A stretch of DNA of 43,733 bases from Longimonas sp040409695 (GCF_040409695.1 NZ_JARWGJ010000063.1:1-43733), one strand, 5' to 3'; positions 34,863 to 43,733 are shown, counted from the stretch's first letter. Made by a program: numbers and translations. Notes: a model not told the origin generated them from the letters alone.

Positions 34863-37193
34863 TTAAAACGTGAGGGTGAGAGCAACGTTAGGCAGCGGCA
34901 CGGGAATCTGCGGGATGGTATTGCGGGTGACAGAGCCGTCGTCTTCGAACTCAAACAGATAAAACCAGATATTCTCGCGGCCATAGGCATTGATAAGCTG
35001 GAACTGCAGCTCCATGTCGGCGAGTCCGAAAAAGCGTCCGGTGCGCTGCACGCCGAGGTCGAGGCGGTGATACGCAGGCAGCCGGTCGTTATTGAAAGGG
35101 CTAACCAGTACGTCGCGTGTCGAGACGTCGGACTGCAGCGGGTCGTCTTGCAGGCTGTATCGAAACTGGGGATTGGTATAAGGCTGTCCGGTGGCGTAGT
35201 TGAAGGTCGCCGTGGCGCGCCAGCGGTCTGACAAGTTGTAATTGAGCACCACATCCAGGTCGTGCGTGCGGTCGAACTTCGGCACGTAGAAGTTCGGCTG
35301 TCCTTGCGGGTTCACGTTTACGTCGGGAAACTGCCGTTCGGTGCGGCTCAGCGTGTAGGCGACGAAGCCCGTAACGGGACCTTCGTTGCGGCGGATGATC
35401 CATTCGTTGCCGTAGGCGATGCCGCGTCCAAACCGAAACGTTTCGTTGTAAGGGAGGCCCGACAGGTCGGGAAGAAACGGATCTTGTTCGAACAGGTCGC
35501 GCATGGTGCGAATGTAAGCCTCCGATTCGACCTCCCAGCCACCATCCCACTGCGTCTGTACGCCTACGGCCCACTGGTCGCCAAACGCCGGCGGCACGCC
35601 GTCGTCGGTCATGAGCCACGAGTCGAAGCCCGTAAAGAGCTCGCTCGATTCGAGCGTCAGGAACTGATAGTAGCGTCCGTAAGCCGCCTGCAAGCGCAGG
35701 CTGGGGTTGAGGTCGTAGGCTACCGAGAGACGAGGCTCCAGGCGCCAGAAGTTGCCCTGGTCGAAGTACGTGCCGCGCAGCCCGCCGCGAATGCGCCATG
35801 CATCAGTTGGGCGGTAGGTGTCTTGCACGAAGAGCGCGAGGTATCCGCTTTCGATGTTGCGCTGAAACGACTCGATGCCGTCGAACGTGTTGCGCAGGTC
35901 AAACGAGAGCGCCCCGCCCCACAGTCCGGCTTTAATCTCATGTTCGGGGGTTGGGGTGTACTCAAAATCAGCTTTCAGGGAGACATCGGTGACCTCGTTG
36001 GACTGTGTGAACTGGGTACCTGCAATGTTGGCGACGGGGGTGCTGCGGTAGCGCGAAGCGGTACCTGTAACCGAGGTGAAGAGCCTCGAAGAGACCAGGC
36101 GCGTCCAGTTTGCGCTTGCCGTGCGGTTGCCGTACGAGATGTCAAACTGTCCGTCGTCGAGAAACTCCAGGTCGAGCTGGTCCTGGCCGCCGTACACCGA
36201 AAGCGAGAGGCGGTCGTCGTCAGTGAGCGTATAGTTGATCTTGGCGTTGATGTCGTAGAAGTAGAAGCGGTCGGGGATGCCCTCAACATCAGCACCGCGC
36301 AGCACGGCCAGTAGCGGCTCAAGCGTAGAGCGCCGCACCGCCACCATGTACGACCCGGCGGCGCTGTCGGTCTCTTCGTCTACGCCGTACGGTCCTTCAA
36401 CATAGGCGCGGGAGGCCAGGAGACCCACGCTGAGCCCGCCCCGGGTTTCGCGGCGGTTGCCATCCTTATTGTAGATATCTACGACACTGCCGATGCGCCC
36501 GCCGTACTCTGCCGGGAAAGCCCCCTTGTAGAGCTGTACATCTTTGATCGCGTCGGGGTTGAAGGTCGAGAAAAACCCGAAGAAATGCGACGGATTGTAG
36601 ACAGTGGTCTGGTCCAGCAGAATCAATGTCTGGTCGGGACTCCCACCGCGGATGTAGAGTCCACTCGAAAAGTCGCTGGCGGCTTTAATGCCGGGCAGGT
36701 ACTGCAGCGAGCGAAACACGTCGGGCTCAAGCACGGCGGGCAGCTCGCGAATCAGGTCGGTAGAGAGCCGCTCTACCCCGATGGTACGGTCGGCCTCTTC
36801 GGTATCGCCTTCGACGATCACCTGGTCGAGCGCCACGTCGTCGGGCAGCAGCTCCAGGTCGAGGCGCCGCTCTTCGCCTGCTTCGAGCGTAACCGTTTCC
36901 TCGGTGCTTCGGTAGCCGATGTACGAGGCCCGCACGGTATACGTGCCGGGCGCCAGGTTGCCAATCGTATAATACCCGGCGTTGTTAGTGGCTGCGCCGC
37001 GCTCGGCCTCACGCACCAGCACGTTTGCACCCAGCAGGGTTTCGCCGGTTGTGGCGTCGCGCACGTATCCGTTCAGCGCAGCAGAAGGGGCCTCAGAGGC
37101 TTGGGCATGGGCGCCAGCAGCACCAGCAGCAAGAATGAGGAGCACGCCGGCCAGGACGCAGGTGTATAAAAGAAGCGAAGACAGCAAACGCAT
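34863..37193 (-). CDS. TonB-dependent receptor with carboxypeptidase-like domain
   Basis: 776 residues from ATG 37193; an in-frame ATG at 37373 adds 60 unlikely residues. A signal peptide ends near residue 31 (AAGAHAQA). A CarboxypepD_reg-like beta domain follows (about 38-115, LNGYVRDATTGETLLGANVLVREAERGAATN quoted only in part), then a plug (IRELPAVLEPDVFRSLQY, SSGLYIRGGSPDQTLILLD) and a barrel. It lacks an STN domain, unlike the receptor at 26.6 kb, so it should not signal to FecR. The partner lipoprotein gene is 5 bp downstream. The transported compound is not known. Confidence 0.94.
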   Translation of the reverse strand: MRLLSSLLLYTCVLAGVLLILAAGAAGAHAQASEAPSAALNGYVRDATTGETLLGANVLVREAERGAATNNAGYYTIGNLAPGTYTVRASYIGYRSTEETVTLEAGEERRLDLELLPDDVALDQVIVEGDTEEADRTIGVERLSTDLIRELPAVLEPDVFRSLQYLPGIKAASDFSSGLYIRGGSPDQTLILLDQTTVYNPSHFFGFFSTFNPDAIKDVQLYKGAFPAEYGGRIGSVVDIYNKDGNRRETRGGLSVGLLASRAYVEGPYGVDEETDSAAGSYMVAVRRSTLEPLLAVLRGADVEGIPDRFYFYDINAKINYTLTDDDRLSLSVYGGQDQLDLEFLDDGQFDISYGNRTASANWTRLVSSRLFTSVTGTASRYRSTPVANIAGTQFTQSNEVTDVSLKADFEYTPTPEHEIKAGLWGGALSFDLRNTFDGIESFQRNIESGYLALFVQDTYRPTDAWRIRGGLRGTYFDQGNFWRLEPRLSVAYDLNPSLRLQAAYGRYYQFLTLESSELFTGFDSWLMTDDGVPPAFGDQWAVGVQTQWDGGWEVESEAYIRTMRDLFEQDPFLPDLSGLPYNETFRFGRGIAYGNEWIIRRNEGPVTGFVAYTLSRTERQFPDVNVNPQGQPNFYVPKFDRTHDLDVVLNYNLSDRWRATATFNYATGQPYTNPQFRYSLQDDPLQSDVSTRDVLVSPFNNDRLPAYHRLDLGVQRTGRFFGLADMELQFQLINAYGRENIWFYLFEFEDDGSVTRNTIPQIPVPLPNVALTLTF

Positions 37194-37673
37194 CACAGAA
37201 AGAGCCAGGGTACAATAGCAGTAAAAGCAGGCCGCCCAGCCTATGAGAGCGACGATATACAGAGTGCAACGCAGCGCGTGCACAGAAGCAGCGCGTGCAT
37301 CAGTATGACTGTGAAAAACAGCAACCTTGCGTACGCCGTTGACGAAACTATTCAGCGAGTTGTTACACGGCAATCGTAAAGATGCGAACAGTCCGATAGC
37401 GCCTGCGCAGGCCCATCTGTTTTAGATGGATTGTGATACCAGTATGGCGGTATATTGCTTCATCTTATCCTATAGGTTCAGTGGTGTGACGCGTTGCTTT
37501 ACGGATGCCTTGTTATTTCTTTAAACTTTTTGCGATATTGTGCGGTGCGATGCATTGCGATGCGTCGCGGCACATTGTGAGGCGCTATTATTACGTGCAC
37601 CGTTTACTGCCAACCGCTTTGTACGGAAAGATGACCCGTACCCATTTGCTCTTATCATGAAAGCCAGGTCCCT
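37194..37673. promoter_or_regulatory. Divergent intergenic region, receptor / HMG-CoA reductase
   Basis: 480 bp between the receptor (minus) and HMG-CoA reductase (plus), so it holds both promoters. It is AT-richer than its surroundings around 37490-37540 (TTTAAACTTTTTGCG). At about 37540-37575 there is a G/C-rich run of repeated TGCGATGC units, including GCGATGCATTGCGATGCG. No reliable -35/-10 pair was found. Confidence 0.35.
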
Positions 37674-39218
37674 ATGTTGATTCCAAGTATGATCCTTAAG
37701 CAGCTATACACCTTTGGCAGCCTCGAAAATACCGACCAGGGGGTTCAGTTTGCTATCAAGAACCGCCTGAAAGACGCAACCCTTACACAGCTCAAAGGCG
37801 TCAAGATTGACGGGGAGCCGGTAGCGCTTTCAGACATACGCTTGCATCTCGGTGACGGGACGACGCTGGCCGCCCCCGATCTTGAGAAGGGCACCACGAT
37901 CGACTTTCCGCTCCGCCGCACGCTCAGTGTGGTGTGTGATACAGAGGCGCTGGGTGTAGGAAAGCATAGCATTTCCATCGCGTTCAAAAGCAAGCCATTC
38001 GGATCGCTCGACTTCACGGTCGAAGACGCAATTACCGCCAATGAAGAGACGCTGCCCCGTATCCCACGGAATAAAGACGATGATTACAGTGAGGCGGCAA
38101 TCGAAGAACGACAGGCGTTTCTCCGCTCCTTTACAGAAACGAACCCCACACACAGTTTTGAGCACTCGTTCGACCCCCACCTTACACAAGGAAATATTGA
38201 GCACTTTGTAGGGGTGTCGCAGGTGCCGCTGGGCATTGCCGGACCGCTGCAGGTGAACGGGGAGCATGCGCAGGGCGAATTCCTGATACCCATGGCCACC
38301 TCTGAAGGCACGCTGGTTGCTTCGTACAACCGGGGCATCAAGGTGGTAAATATGAGTGGCGGCGTGAAAGCCACCGTTGTCAACGATTGCATGCAGCGGG
38401 CACCGGTTTTTGTGTTTTCGGATGCGCGGGAAGCGCGCGAGTTTAGAGACTGGGTCGACAACCACATGGACGATGTGCGGCGCGAAGCCGAGTCTACCTC
38501 CAGCGTGGCCAAGCTGCTCTATATTGACACCTACCTGTCGAATAACTTTGCGTACCTGCGTTTCAACTATCGCACCGGCGATGCAGCCGGACAGAACATG
38601 GTGGGGCGTGCCACCTTCACGGCCTGCGGGTGGATTCTGGATAACTATCCTGATCCGATTGAGCATTTCTACCTTGAGTCCAATTTTGCTACCGACAAGA
38701 AGGCCTCACAGGTGAACGTGATGCGTACGCGCGGCAAGCGTGTTACCGCCGAAGCGACCATCGACCGGTCGGTGCTGGAGCAGCATATGCGGGTCGACCC
38801 GGAGAGCCTGCACTACCATTGGAACGTGTCAACGGTCGGCGCCTTCCTCTCGGGGGCGAACAACAACGGTGCGCACTCGCCGAATGCCATTACGGCGATG
38901 TTCATCGCTACCGGGCAGGATGTTGCCAACGTGTCGGAGTCTTCGGCTGGCGTGCTCTACACCGATGTGACCGACGAGGGCGATCTGAAAATCTCGCTCA
39001 CGATCCCCTCGCTCATTGTAGCTACCTACGGAGGCGGTACGGGGCTGCCCACGCAGCGCGAATGCCTGGAGATGCTCGGTTGTTACGGAAAGGGAAAAGT
39101 GCGTAAGTTTGCAGAAATTGTTGCGGGGGTCGCGCTGGCAGGCGAACTGTCGTTGGGCGCGGCAATTTCATCGTCAGACTGGGTGTCCAGTCACGAATCG
39201 TACGGACGAAATCGATAG
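37674..39218 (+). CDS. HMG-CoA reductase with N-terminal extra domain
   Basis: 514 residues. The C-terminal 370 match HMG-CoA reductase, which makes mevalonate from HMG-CoA with NADPH: VPLGIAGPLQV (184-194), catalytic E211 in MATSEGTL, GDAAGQN (302-308, where class I enzymes have GDAMGMN), K342-K343 in TDKKAS, D416 in GQD, IPSLIVATYGGGTGLP, and H507 near the C-terminus. Residues 1-125 form an extra beta-rich domain that I cannot name (KGVKIDGEPV, FTVEDA). The start could also be ATG 37689. It is divergent from the receptor and 64 bp upstream of a DUF389 gene. It should feed isoprenoid synthesis if the rest of the mevalonate pathway is present elsewhere. Confidence 0.93.
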   Translation: MLIPSMILKQLYTFGSLENTDQGVQFAIKNRLKDATLTQLKGVKIDGEPVALSDIRLHLGDGTTLAAPDLEKGTTIDFPLRRTLSVVCDTEALGVGKHSISIAFKSKPFGSLDFTVEDAITANEETLPRIPRNKDDDYSEAAIEERQAFLRSFTETNPTHSFEHSFDPHLTQGNIEHFVGVSQVPLGIAGPLQVNGEHAQGEFLIPMATSEGTLVASYNRGIKVVNMSGGVKATVVNDCMQRAPVFVFSDAREAREFRDWVDNHMDDVRREAESTSSVAKLLYIDTYLSNNFAYLRFNYRTGDAAGQNMVGRATFTACGWILDNYPDPIEHFYLESNFATDKKASQVNVMRTRGKRVTAEATIDRSVLEQHMRVDPESLHYHWNVSTVGAFLSGANNNGAHSPNAITAMFIATGQDVANVSESSAGVLYTDVTDEGDLKISLTIPSLIVATYGGGTGLPTQRECLEMLGCYGKGKVRKFAEIVAGVALAGELSLGAAISSSDWVSSHESYGRNR

Positions 39219-39282
39219 CCGTGTCGCGTAAGACCTTATACCGGCACGTCAGACGCCGCCTTCTGCATCCCTCAAAACCCAT

Positions 39283-40260
39283 ATGGCATTTCAACAGATA
39301 GATGTCTACCTGCCCGATACGCAGGAGACTCTCGGAAAACTGGGCGCCGATGTGCCCATTGTAGATCGCCACACGGTTACGCTTGCCGATGGACGTGTGC
39401 TGGAGCGTCTGATTGTCGATGGCACGCTCACCGAGGCGGCGCTGGAACGCCTGCAGAAGCAGATGGGCCACACCAAGGACTACCGCATCGTGGTGTCGCC
39501 TATCGAGGCGACGCTGCCACGTCCAGATGAAGACGAAGAGCGTAAGTCGACGAACGGCTCCGATCGCATCAGTCGCGAGGAGCTGTATCAGGATATGAGC
39601 GACTCGGTGAAGATGCGTGGTGTCTACTTTGCTCTTGTGGCGCTTTCGGTGGTGGTAGCAGCCGGGGGGATGATGCGCGACAATACCGCTGTCGTTATCG
39701 GGGCCATGGTAATCGCACCGCTCATCGGGCCCAACATTGCACTCGGGCTCGGCACCACGCTGGCAGACCGGTCGCTCATCGTGAAAAGTCTGAAGACCAA
39801 CCTGAGTGGATTGCTTGCCGGACTCAGTCTGGCGTTCGGTATGGGGCTGGTTTTGCCGGTCGACCCGGGCCAGTCTGAGATTGCGCTGCGCACGGCGATC
39901 GGGCTGCCCGACGTTGCACTGGCCGTGGCTGCTGGTATAGCAGGTGCGCTGGCGGTAACGCGTGGACTGTCTACTGCGATTGTCGGGGTGATGGTTGCTG
40001 TGGCTCTGGTGCCACCTCTGGTGGCTGTGGGGCTGCTGGCCGGGAGCGGCGAGCACGACCTGGCCTACCAGGCGGCGCTGCTGCTGGTTACCAATGTGGC
40101 GGGGGTGAACCTGGCCTCGGTGCTCACCTTCCTGGTGATGGGCGTACGCCCGATGACGTGGTACAAGACCGAGCAAGCCAAGAAAGCCACCCGCTGGGCA
40201 CTGGTGCTATGGACGCTCGTTCTGGCCGTGCTGGCTACTGCCATCTGGCTGGCTGCATAA
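39283..40260 (+). CDS. DUF389 (TIGR00341) membrane protein
   Basis: 325 residues: a soluble N-terminal domain (about 1-90), a short charged linker, then six or so hydrophobic helices (about 110-325) with the glycine- and proline-rich VVIGAMVIAPLIGPNIALGLG and LSTAIVGVMVAVALVPPLVAVGLL repeats. These are the DUF389 hallmarks. The role of the family is unknown. It has no obvious partner here; HMG-CoA reductase is 64 bp upstream and birA 35 bp downstream. Confidence 0.9.
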   Translation: MAFQQIDVYLPDTQETLGKLGADVPIVDRHTVTLADGRVLERLIVDGTLTEAALERLQKQMGHTKDYRIVVSPIEATLPRPDEDEERKSTNGSDRISREELYQDMSDSVKMRGVYFALVALSVVVAAGGMMRDNTAVVIGAMVIAPLIGPNIALGLGTTLADRSLIVKSLKTNLSGLLAGLSLAFGMGLVLPVDPGQSEIALRTAIGLPDVALAVAAGIAGALAVTRGLSTAIVGVMVAVALVPPLVAVGLLAGSGEHDLAYQAALLLVTNVAGVNLASVLTFLVMGVRPMTWYKTEQAKKATRWALVLWTLVLAVLATAIWLAA

Positions 40261-40295
40261 TCGCATGGTGCTTCCCCATCTTCTGTAAGCTGCCT

Positions 40296-41105
40296 ATGAC
40301 CGATACGCTGCTCCCCGATGCCATCGCTTCGGCGCTCACCACCGAACGCTTTGGCCGGTCGCTGCGCTATCACCATGCTGTAGGGTCTACCAATGCTTTG
40401 GCGGCCGAATGGGCCCAAGAGGGCGCTCCTGAAGGGGCAGTTGTGCTAGCTGAGCAGCAGACGGCAGGCCGCGGACGCCACGGGCGCTCGTGGGTGGCAC
40501 CGCCGCACCAGGCGCTCACCGGGTCGGTCGTGCTGCGCCCGGAACTGCCTACGGAGTTGCTTTCGCTCATCCCGCTCGCTGCCAGTCTGGCGGTCGCGGA
40601 TGTGCTGGGTACCTATCCACTCGCCGATCCGCCACAGATCAAGTGGCCCAATGATGTGCTCATTGGTGGACGCAAGTGCTGCGGGATGCTGCTGGAGACG
40701 TCGATGCGAGCAACAGCGAAGGCATCCCCCCGGCGCTCTCCTGTCGTGTTGGGCATCGGACTGAACGTGAATCAGACCGAGCTGCCTTCCGGCGCAGAGG
40801 CCACATCCCTCCGTATGCAGGTGGGCCGCTCTGTGCCCCGTGCGCCGCTCTGGGCTGCGCTCATGAAGCAGCTGGAAGCGCGGTACGATGCCCTGCACGA
40901 CCCCGATGCCCGCACGGCGCTGCGCACGGCATATACCGAACAAATGCTGCATTACGGCAAAACCATTACGGTGCGTGTGCCGGGGGCCGAACGTACAGCC
41001 ACGGGCACGGTTGTAGGCATCGACCCATCGGGGGCGCTTCGCCTTCGCACGCCTCGCGGTGTGCAGGCCTTTCATGCAGGCGAGGTAACCACCCGGACGG
41101 CGTGA
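40296..41105 (+). CDS. birA: Biotin--[acetyl-CoA carboxylase] ligase
   Basis: 269 residues from ATG 40296; a frame from 40158 overlaps the DUF389 gene. Motifs: GRGRHGRSW (58-66, biotinyl-AMP loop), KWPNDV (116-121), GIGLNVN, and the C-terminal beta-barrel domain. There is no N-terminal helix-turn-helix, so it is the monofunctional class that attaches biotin to carboxylase carriers but does not repress transcription. It sits 35 bp after the DUF389 gene and 43 bp before coaX, a pairing seen in many bacteria. Confidence 0.96.
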   Translation: MTDTLLPDAIASALTTERFGRSLRYHHAVGSTNALAAEWAQEGAPEGAVVLAEQQTAGRGRHGRSWVAPPHQALTGSVVLRPELPTELLSLIPLAASLAVADVLGTYPLADPPQIKWPNDVLIGGRKCCGMLLETSMRATAKASPRRSPVVLGIGLNVNQTELPSGAEATSLRMQVGRSVPRAPLWAALMKQLEARYDALHDPDARTALRTAYTEQMLHYGKTITVRVPGAERTATGTVVGIDPSGALRLRTPRGVQAFHAGEVTTRTA

Positions 41106-41148
41106 TGTGCGCCTTCAGCAGAACCTACGTAATCATGACCCCATCTTG

Positions 41149-41958
41149 ATGGCTACATCCTGGCTTATTCTTGATATCGGAAACAGCGCTGTAAAGTGGG
41201 GGCAATTTGCCAATGGGGTTCTTCGGGATACAGGGCGCCTGGAGCTCGATCGAAGTGATTTCGCGCATCCCGCTGCCTGGCAGGCCGCACTGAAAGACGT
41301 GCTTCCAGATGCGGGAGTACGCGCCGGAATCGTATCGGTCGTTCCCGACGCGAACGCGCCCGCACAGGCTGCTGTAACGGCCTCCACAGGAGCGCCTGCA
41401 CGTGTGCTACAGACCGAAGGCTGGCTGCCGTTTACGCTTGCCTACAAAACACCGCAGACGCTCGGCACCGATCGGCTGGCAGCCGCTGCAGCAGCCTGGC
41501 TCGACTACGGCATGGCCACCGAGGCCAATCCGGCACGCAGCGTGCTCGCGGTTGACGCCGGCACGGCCCTCACCATCGAGGTGGTTCGTCACGACGCAAC
41601 GTACCTGGGCGGGGTGATCGCACCGGGACCGCGCCTGCTGCGTGATGCACTGGCCACAGGCGGTGCACAGCTCCCTGCTATTGACCTGAACGTGCCCGCG
41701 CATCCTACCGGCACCTCTACCGAGCACGCGCTGCAGAGCGGTATCATGCACGGTTTTGCCGGAATGGCCGAAGGCCTGGTAGCCCGCCTGGAGGCAACGC
41801 TACCTGACACGCCTCGAATTCTGCTGACAGGCGGAGCCGCTTCGCTGCTTCAGGATACGCTCCCCCGCATCGACGCGCATGTTCCCCATCTGGTGCTACG
41901 CGGCGCGTACCGGCTGCTTGTAAACCGCATGGAGGAAGACCTTGCGCAATCGGGGTAG
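41149..41958 (+). CDS. coaX: Type III pantothenate kinase
   Basis: 269 residues from ATG 41149; the frame from 41107 has a non-conserved leader. First committed step of CoA synthesis. Motifs: DIGNSAVKWG (9-18, phosphate-binding), GTDRLAAAAAAW (about 106-117), and VDAGTALTIEV (about 130-140). It is related to the acetate/sugar-kinase/Hsp70 fold. Its function links to coaE at 4.06 kb, which performs the last step. It lies downstream of birA. Confidence 0.96.
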   Translation: MATSWLILDIGNSAVKWGQFANGVLRDTGRLELDRSDFAHPAAWQAALKDVLPDAGVRAGIVSVVPDANAPAQAAVTASTGAPARVLQTEGWLPFTLAYKTPQTLGTDRLAAAAAAWLDYGMATEANPARSVLAVDAGTALTIEVVRHDATYLGGVIAPGPRLLRDALATGGAQLPAIDLNVPAHPTGTSTEHALQSGIMHGFAGMAEGLVARLEATLPDTPRILLTGGAASLLQDTLPRIDAHVPHLVLRGAYRLLVNRMEEDLAQSG

Positions 41959-41970
41959 GGCCAGATGAAA

Positions 41971-42000
41971 GGCACGGTAGCGGCCGGGCACGGTAGCGGC
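41971..42000 (+). repeat. Short direct repeat downstream of coaX
   Basis: GGCACGGTAGCGGC occurs at 41971-41984 and again at 41987-42000, a 16-bp period. It lies in the 103-bp gap between coaX and the convergent TauE/SafE gene. No hairpin of note. Confidence 0.6.
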
Positions 42001-42061
42001 TGGGCAAGGCAGAGCAGTGCCGAAGAGCGGGGTGCGGAGCGCGGCCGGCGGCGCCTAACGG

Positions 42062-42916
42062 TTATGCGAGTGCGGCCTCTGTCAGGACGACAGTAGCCAC
42101 GATGAGGAAGAGCACCCCCATGCCCTTCTCCAACACATCGTCAGGAATTTTTGCGGTAGCACGGGGACCCAGCTGTCCACCAATAAGCACGCCGGGCACG
42201 GTAAACAGCAGGATGCGCAGGACCTGGTTGACCGCTTCGGCATCGGCGGTGGCGAGCTGCACAGCGTGGGTAACGGAGGCAGCAAGGGCAGTAATAGCCA
42301 CCACGAACACGCTTGTGGCAATAGCGACGGTGCTCGGAATGCGGCAGCGTTGCAAGAGCAGGTAGCCGTTCAGTTCGCCGAGTCCGGTTGAGAGCATTCC
42401 AATAAACGTACCGCCAATGCCGCCAGTGAGCAGCCCCTCGGTGCGGTTGAAGACGGTGTAGCAGTGCTGCGTGCCGTTGGTCGTCACGAGGCAGCGCTCG
42501 GCGTGTTCTTTGGGTTGTTGCGCCCGCGCATCCAGCTGCTGCTCCAGGTCGTCGTCGGGGGTGCGCAGAAAGCTCATCGCTACAATGACGAGGCCCATAC
42601 CCAGGATCGCCTTCAGGATGTCGGCAGGCACAAAGTGGGCCACCCACACGCCAAAGAGCGCCGCAGGCACAGTAACGAGAAGCAGGTCACGGCCCATTTT
42701 GTAGTCGATGGCGCCGCGCGTGTGGTAGGCATAGAGTCCGCTGCTAAAGCCAAACACTTCGGTGATGAGTCCAACGCCAATGGCCGTAACCGGGTCGAGC
42801 CCAAGCACGATCATGAAGAAGGGAGAGAAGAAGGTGGCGCCTTCGACGCCCGATCCCATCGCAATGGTGGCAATGAGGATAGCCACAGGAAGCATGAACC
42901 AAAACTCGAACAGCAT
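42062..42916 (-). CDS. TauE/SafE-family membrane permease
   Basis: 284 residues with about eight hydrophobic helices arranged as two similar halves. It carries the family's glycine-rich motif (GSGVEGATFFSPFF and GGIGGTFIGMLSTGLGEL). In relatives it exports sulfite or sulfonates, or related organosulfur anions; the substrate here is unknown. A cysteine/histidine-bearing cytosolic loop (RCLVTTNGTQHC) lies between the halves. It is 39 bp from the hydrolase gene upstream on the same strand. Confidence 0.85.
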   Translation of the reverse strand: MLFEFWFMLPVAILIATIAMGSGVEGATFFSPFFMIVLGLDPVTAIGVGLITEVFGFSSGLYAYHTRGAIDYKMGRDLLLVTVPAALFGVWVAHFVPADILKAILGMGLVIVAMSFLRTPDDDLEQQLDARAQQPKEHAERCLVTTNGTQHCYTVFNRTEGLLTGGIGGTFIGMLSTGLGELNGYLLLQRCRIPSTVAIATSVFVVAITALAASVTHAVQLATADAEAVNQVLRILLFTVPGVLIGGQLGPRATAKIPDDVLEKGMGVLFLIVATVVLTEAALA

Positions 42917-42955
42917 AGCATGGAGCGGGAAAGCGGTCGGTGTGCGAGTTAGGAG

Positions 42956-43733
42956 TCAGCGTGGCGCTTCCAACAGGTAGTAAAGCAGGTTGTCGGTGAA
43001 CGCCGGATCGCGCGTCATGGCGATGTGGTCAGCAAACAGAAAGGTGACCTGCGACCACTGGATGGGCGAATTGAGCGTGGGCTGCCAGGTCCCATTCACC
43101 CGCTCGTCCATGAGTGCACTGGAGCGCAGTACGGTGCCATCGCCCGGAGCTTCGCCTGCATCAGAGAGCGTGCCGGTGGTGCGGTCCACCGACAGGCGGG
43201 ATAGCGTAGGCTCGGCATCACCGGCAATGAGGGCGATTTCGGTGGTGGGCGGCGGCGTGGCTGGGATGTCGAGCGCTGCGGTGAACTGCCGGGCGCGTTC
43301 CAGGCTCTTCCGCTGGTGGTCGAGCGCAATACGGCGGCGCTCGCGGGTGTCCTCTACGTCCGGCAGGAGCTGCTGGAGCACCGCATCTTGCTCGGGATCC
43401 GCCAGGCCCCACCCCATCCGCTGCCAGAAGTCCGGGGCAAACAGCGAGTCAATCGTTACGCTGGGATCCTCGGCATCCACCAAGGCGCCATGACGTCCTC
43501 GCGGCAGCAACTGATACCCGGCGGGCATGGTGCCGAGGATCGCAGGAGCGTAGTCCGGTGTGAGGCGTGAGGTGCGTTTCCCCTCCACCATCTGGCGCAG
43601 CGCTTTGGCGGAGCCGGCGTTGGGCGTGCCCACGAGCACCGCGCGGGAGACGTGCTCGGCCCCAGCCCAGGTGATCTCGGGGGCGGAACCGTCTTCGGGC
43701 AGGTCCTGGTTGCCGTAGCGCAGGTAGTAGCGC
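42956..43733 (-). CDS. Alpha/beta-hydrolase, lipase-like (5' part missing)
   Basis: The gene runs off the right edge of the window, so the N-terminal part is lost. 258 codons remain, and they open in frame with YYLRYGNQDLPEDG, followed by VLVGTPNAGS. Family members of the lipase/LCAT-like group have G-x-S-x-G just before this segment, so the nucleophile should lie just outside. The visible end has a C-terminal histidine in FADHIAMTRDPAF, a candidate for the catalytic histidine. The ORF caller's ATG-like start at 43639 is actually an internal GTG valine. The substrate is unknown. Confidence 0.8.
   Translation of the reverse strand, partial: RYYLRYGNQDLPEDGSAPEITWAGAEHVSRAVLVGTPNAGSAKALRQMVEGKRTSRLTPDYAPAILGTMPAGYQLLPRGRHGALVDAEDPSVTIDSLFAPDFWQRMGWGLADPEQDAVLQQLLPDVEDTRERRRIALDHQRKSLERARQFTAALDIPATPPPTTEIALIAGDAEPTLSRLSVDRTTGTLSDAGEAPGDGTVLRSSALMDERVNGTWQPTLNSPIQWSQVTFLFADHIAMTRDPAFTDNLLYYLLEAPR

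Noticed and set aside
35262..36314. 350-codon plus-strand frame
   Set aside because: It is antisense to the TonB receptor barrel and shows no recognisable motif.
39022..40176. 384-codon minus-strand frame
   Set aside because: It crosses two real plus-strand genes (HMG-CoA reductase and DUF389) and is composed of repetitive polar residues typical of a shadow frame.
1..43733. Transposases, integrases, phage or defence genes
   Set aside because: None seen in any real frame; no inverted-repeat-flanked element was found.

Overview
The window looks like a chromosomal segment of a halophilic member of the Rhodothermota/Bacteroidota (Salinibacter relatives). The evidence is a TonB receptor paired with a DUF4249 lipoprotein, a FecI/FecR/TonB-receptor signalling set with STN domains, acidic proteins, mostly weak or absent Shine-Dalgarno sequences, moderately high GC, and a bacterioid core-gene order. 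The genus is an inference. No phage, transposase, CRISPR array or defence locus was found, so this is mostly core genome with a few accessory transport modules.

Layout. 1-3.1 kb: on the minus strand, a pterin cluster of a PTPS-type synthase, GTP cyclohydrolase I and a sepiapterin-reductase-like SDR, followed after a gap by a hot-dog thioesterase. Together the first three could make tetrahydrobiopterin from GTP. 3.5-4.9 kb: HIT protein, coaE and tRNA-Val(GAC). 5.1-13.8 kb: a translation block, thrS - infC - rpmI - rplT - terminator - pheS - pheT, then a coiled-coil protein and zapA. infC appears to begin at an AUC codon, and rpmI has a 293-nt structured leader. 14.0-20.9 kb: uvrA, rnc and a three-gene proton-translocating transhydrogenase (pntAA-pntAB-pntB). 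21.1-26.3 kb: an MBL hydrolase and a GT4 glycosyltransferase (minus), a lipoprotein PQQ-type sugar dehydrogenase (plus), and a convergent SSS-family symporter.

26.5-31.6 kb: a surface-signalling module read on the minus strand in the order ECF sigma, FecR anti-sigma, STN-containing TonB receptor, closed by a strong terminator. 31.6-32.3 kb: a gene-free but heavily structured stretch with an orphan plus-strand terminator, a candidate for small RNA. 32.3-33.9 kb: rpsU (bS21, TTG start with an SD-like GAGG), rdgB and dtd. 33.9-37.2 kb: TonB receptor plus DUF4249 lipoprotein. 37.7-42.0 kb: HMG-CoA reductase with an extra N-terminal domain, a DUF389 membrane protein, birA and coaX. 42.1-43.7 kb: a TauE/SafE permease and a lipase-like alpha/beta hydrolase cut by the window edge.

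The most interesting points are the compact three-enzyme biopterin cluster, the non-AUG infC start, the SD-bearing TTG-start rpsU with a structured neighbourhood, the orphan terminator at 31.9 kb, the coiled-coil/ZapA pair, and the HMG-CoA reductase with its uncharacterised N-terminal domain. All functional calls come from reading motifs by eye; no database search was run.
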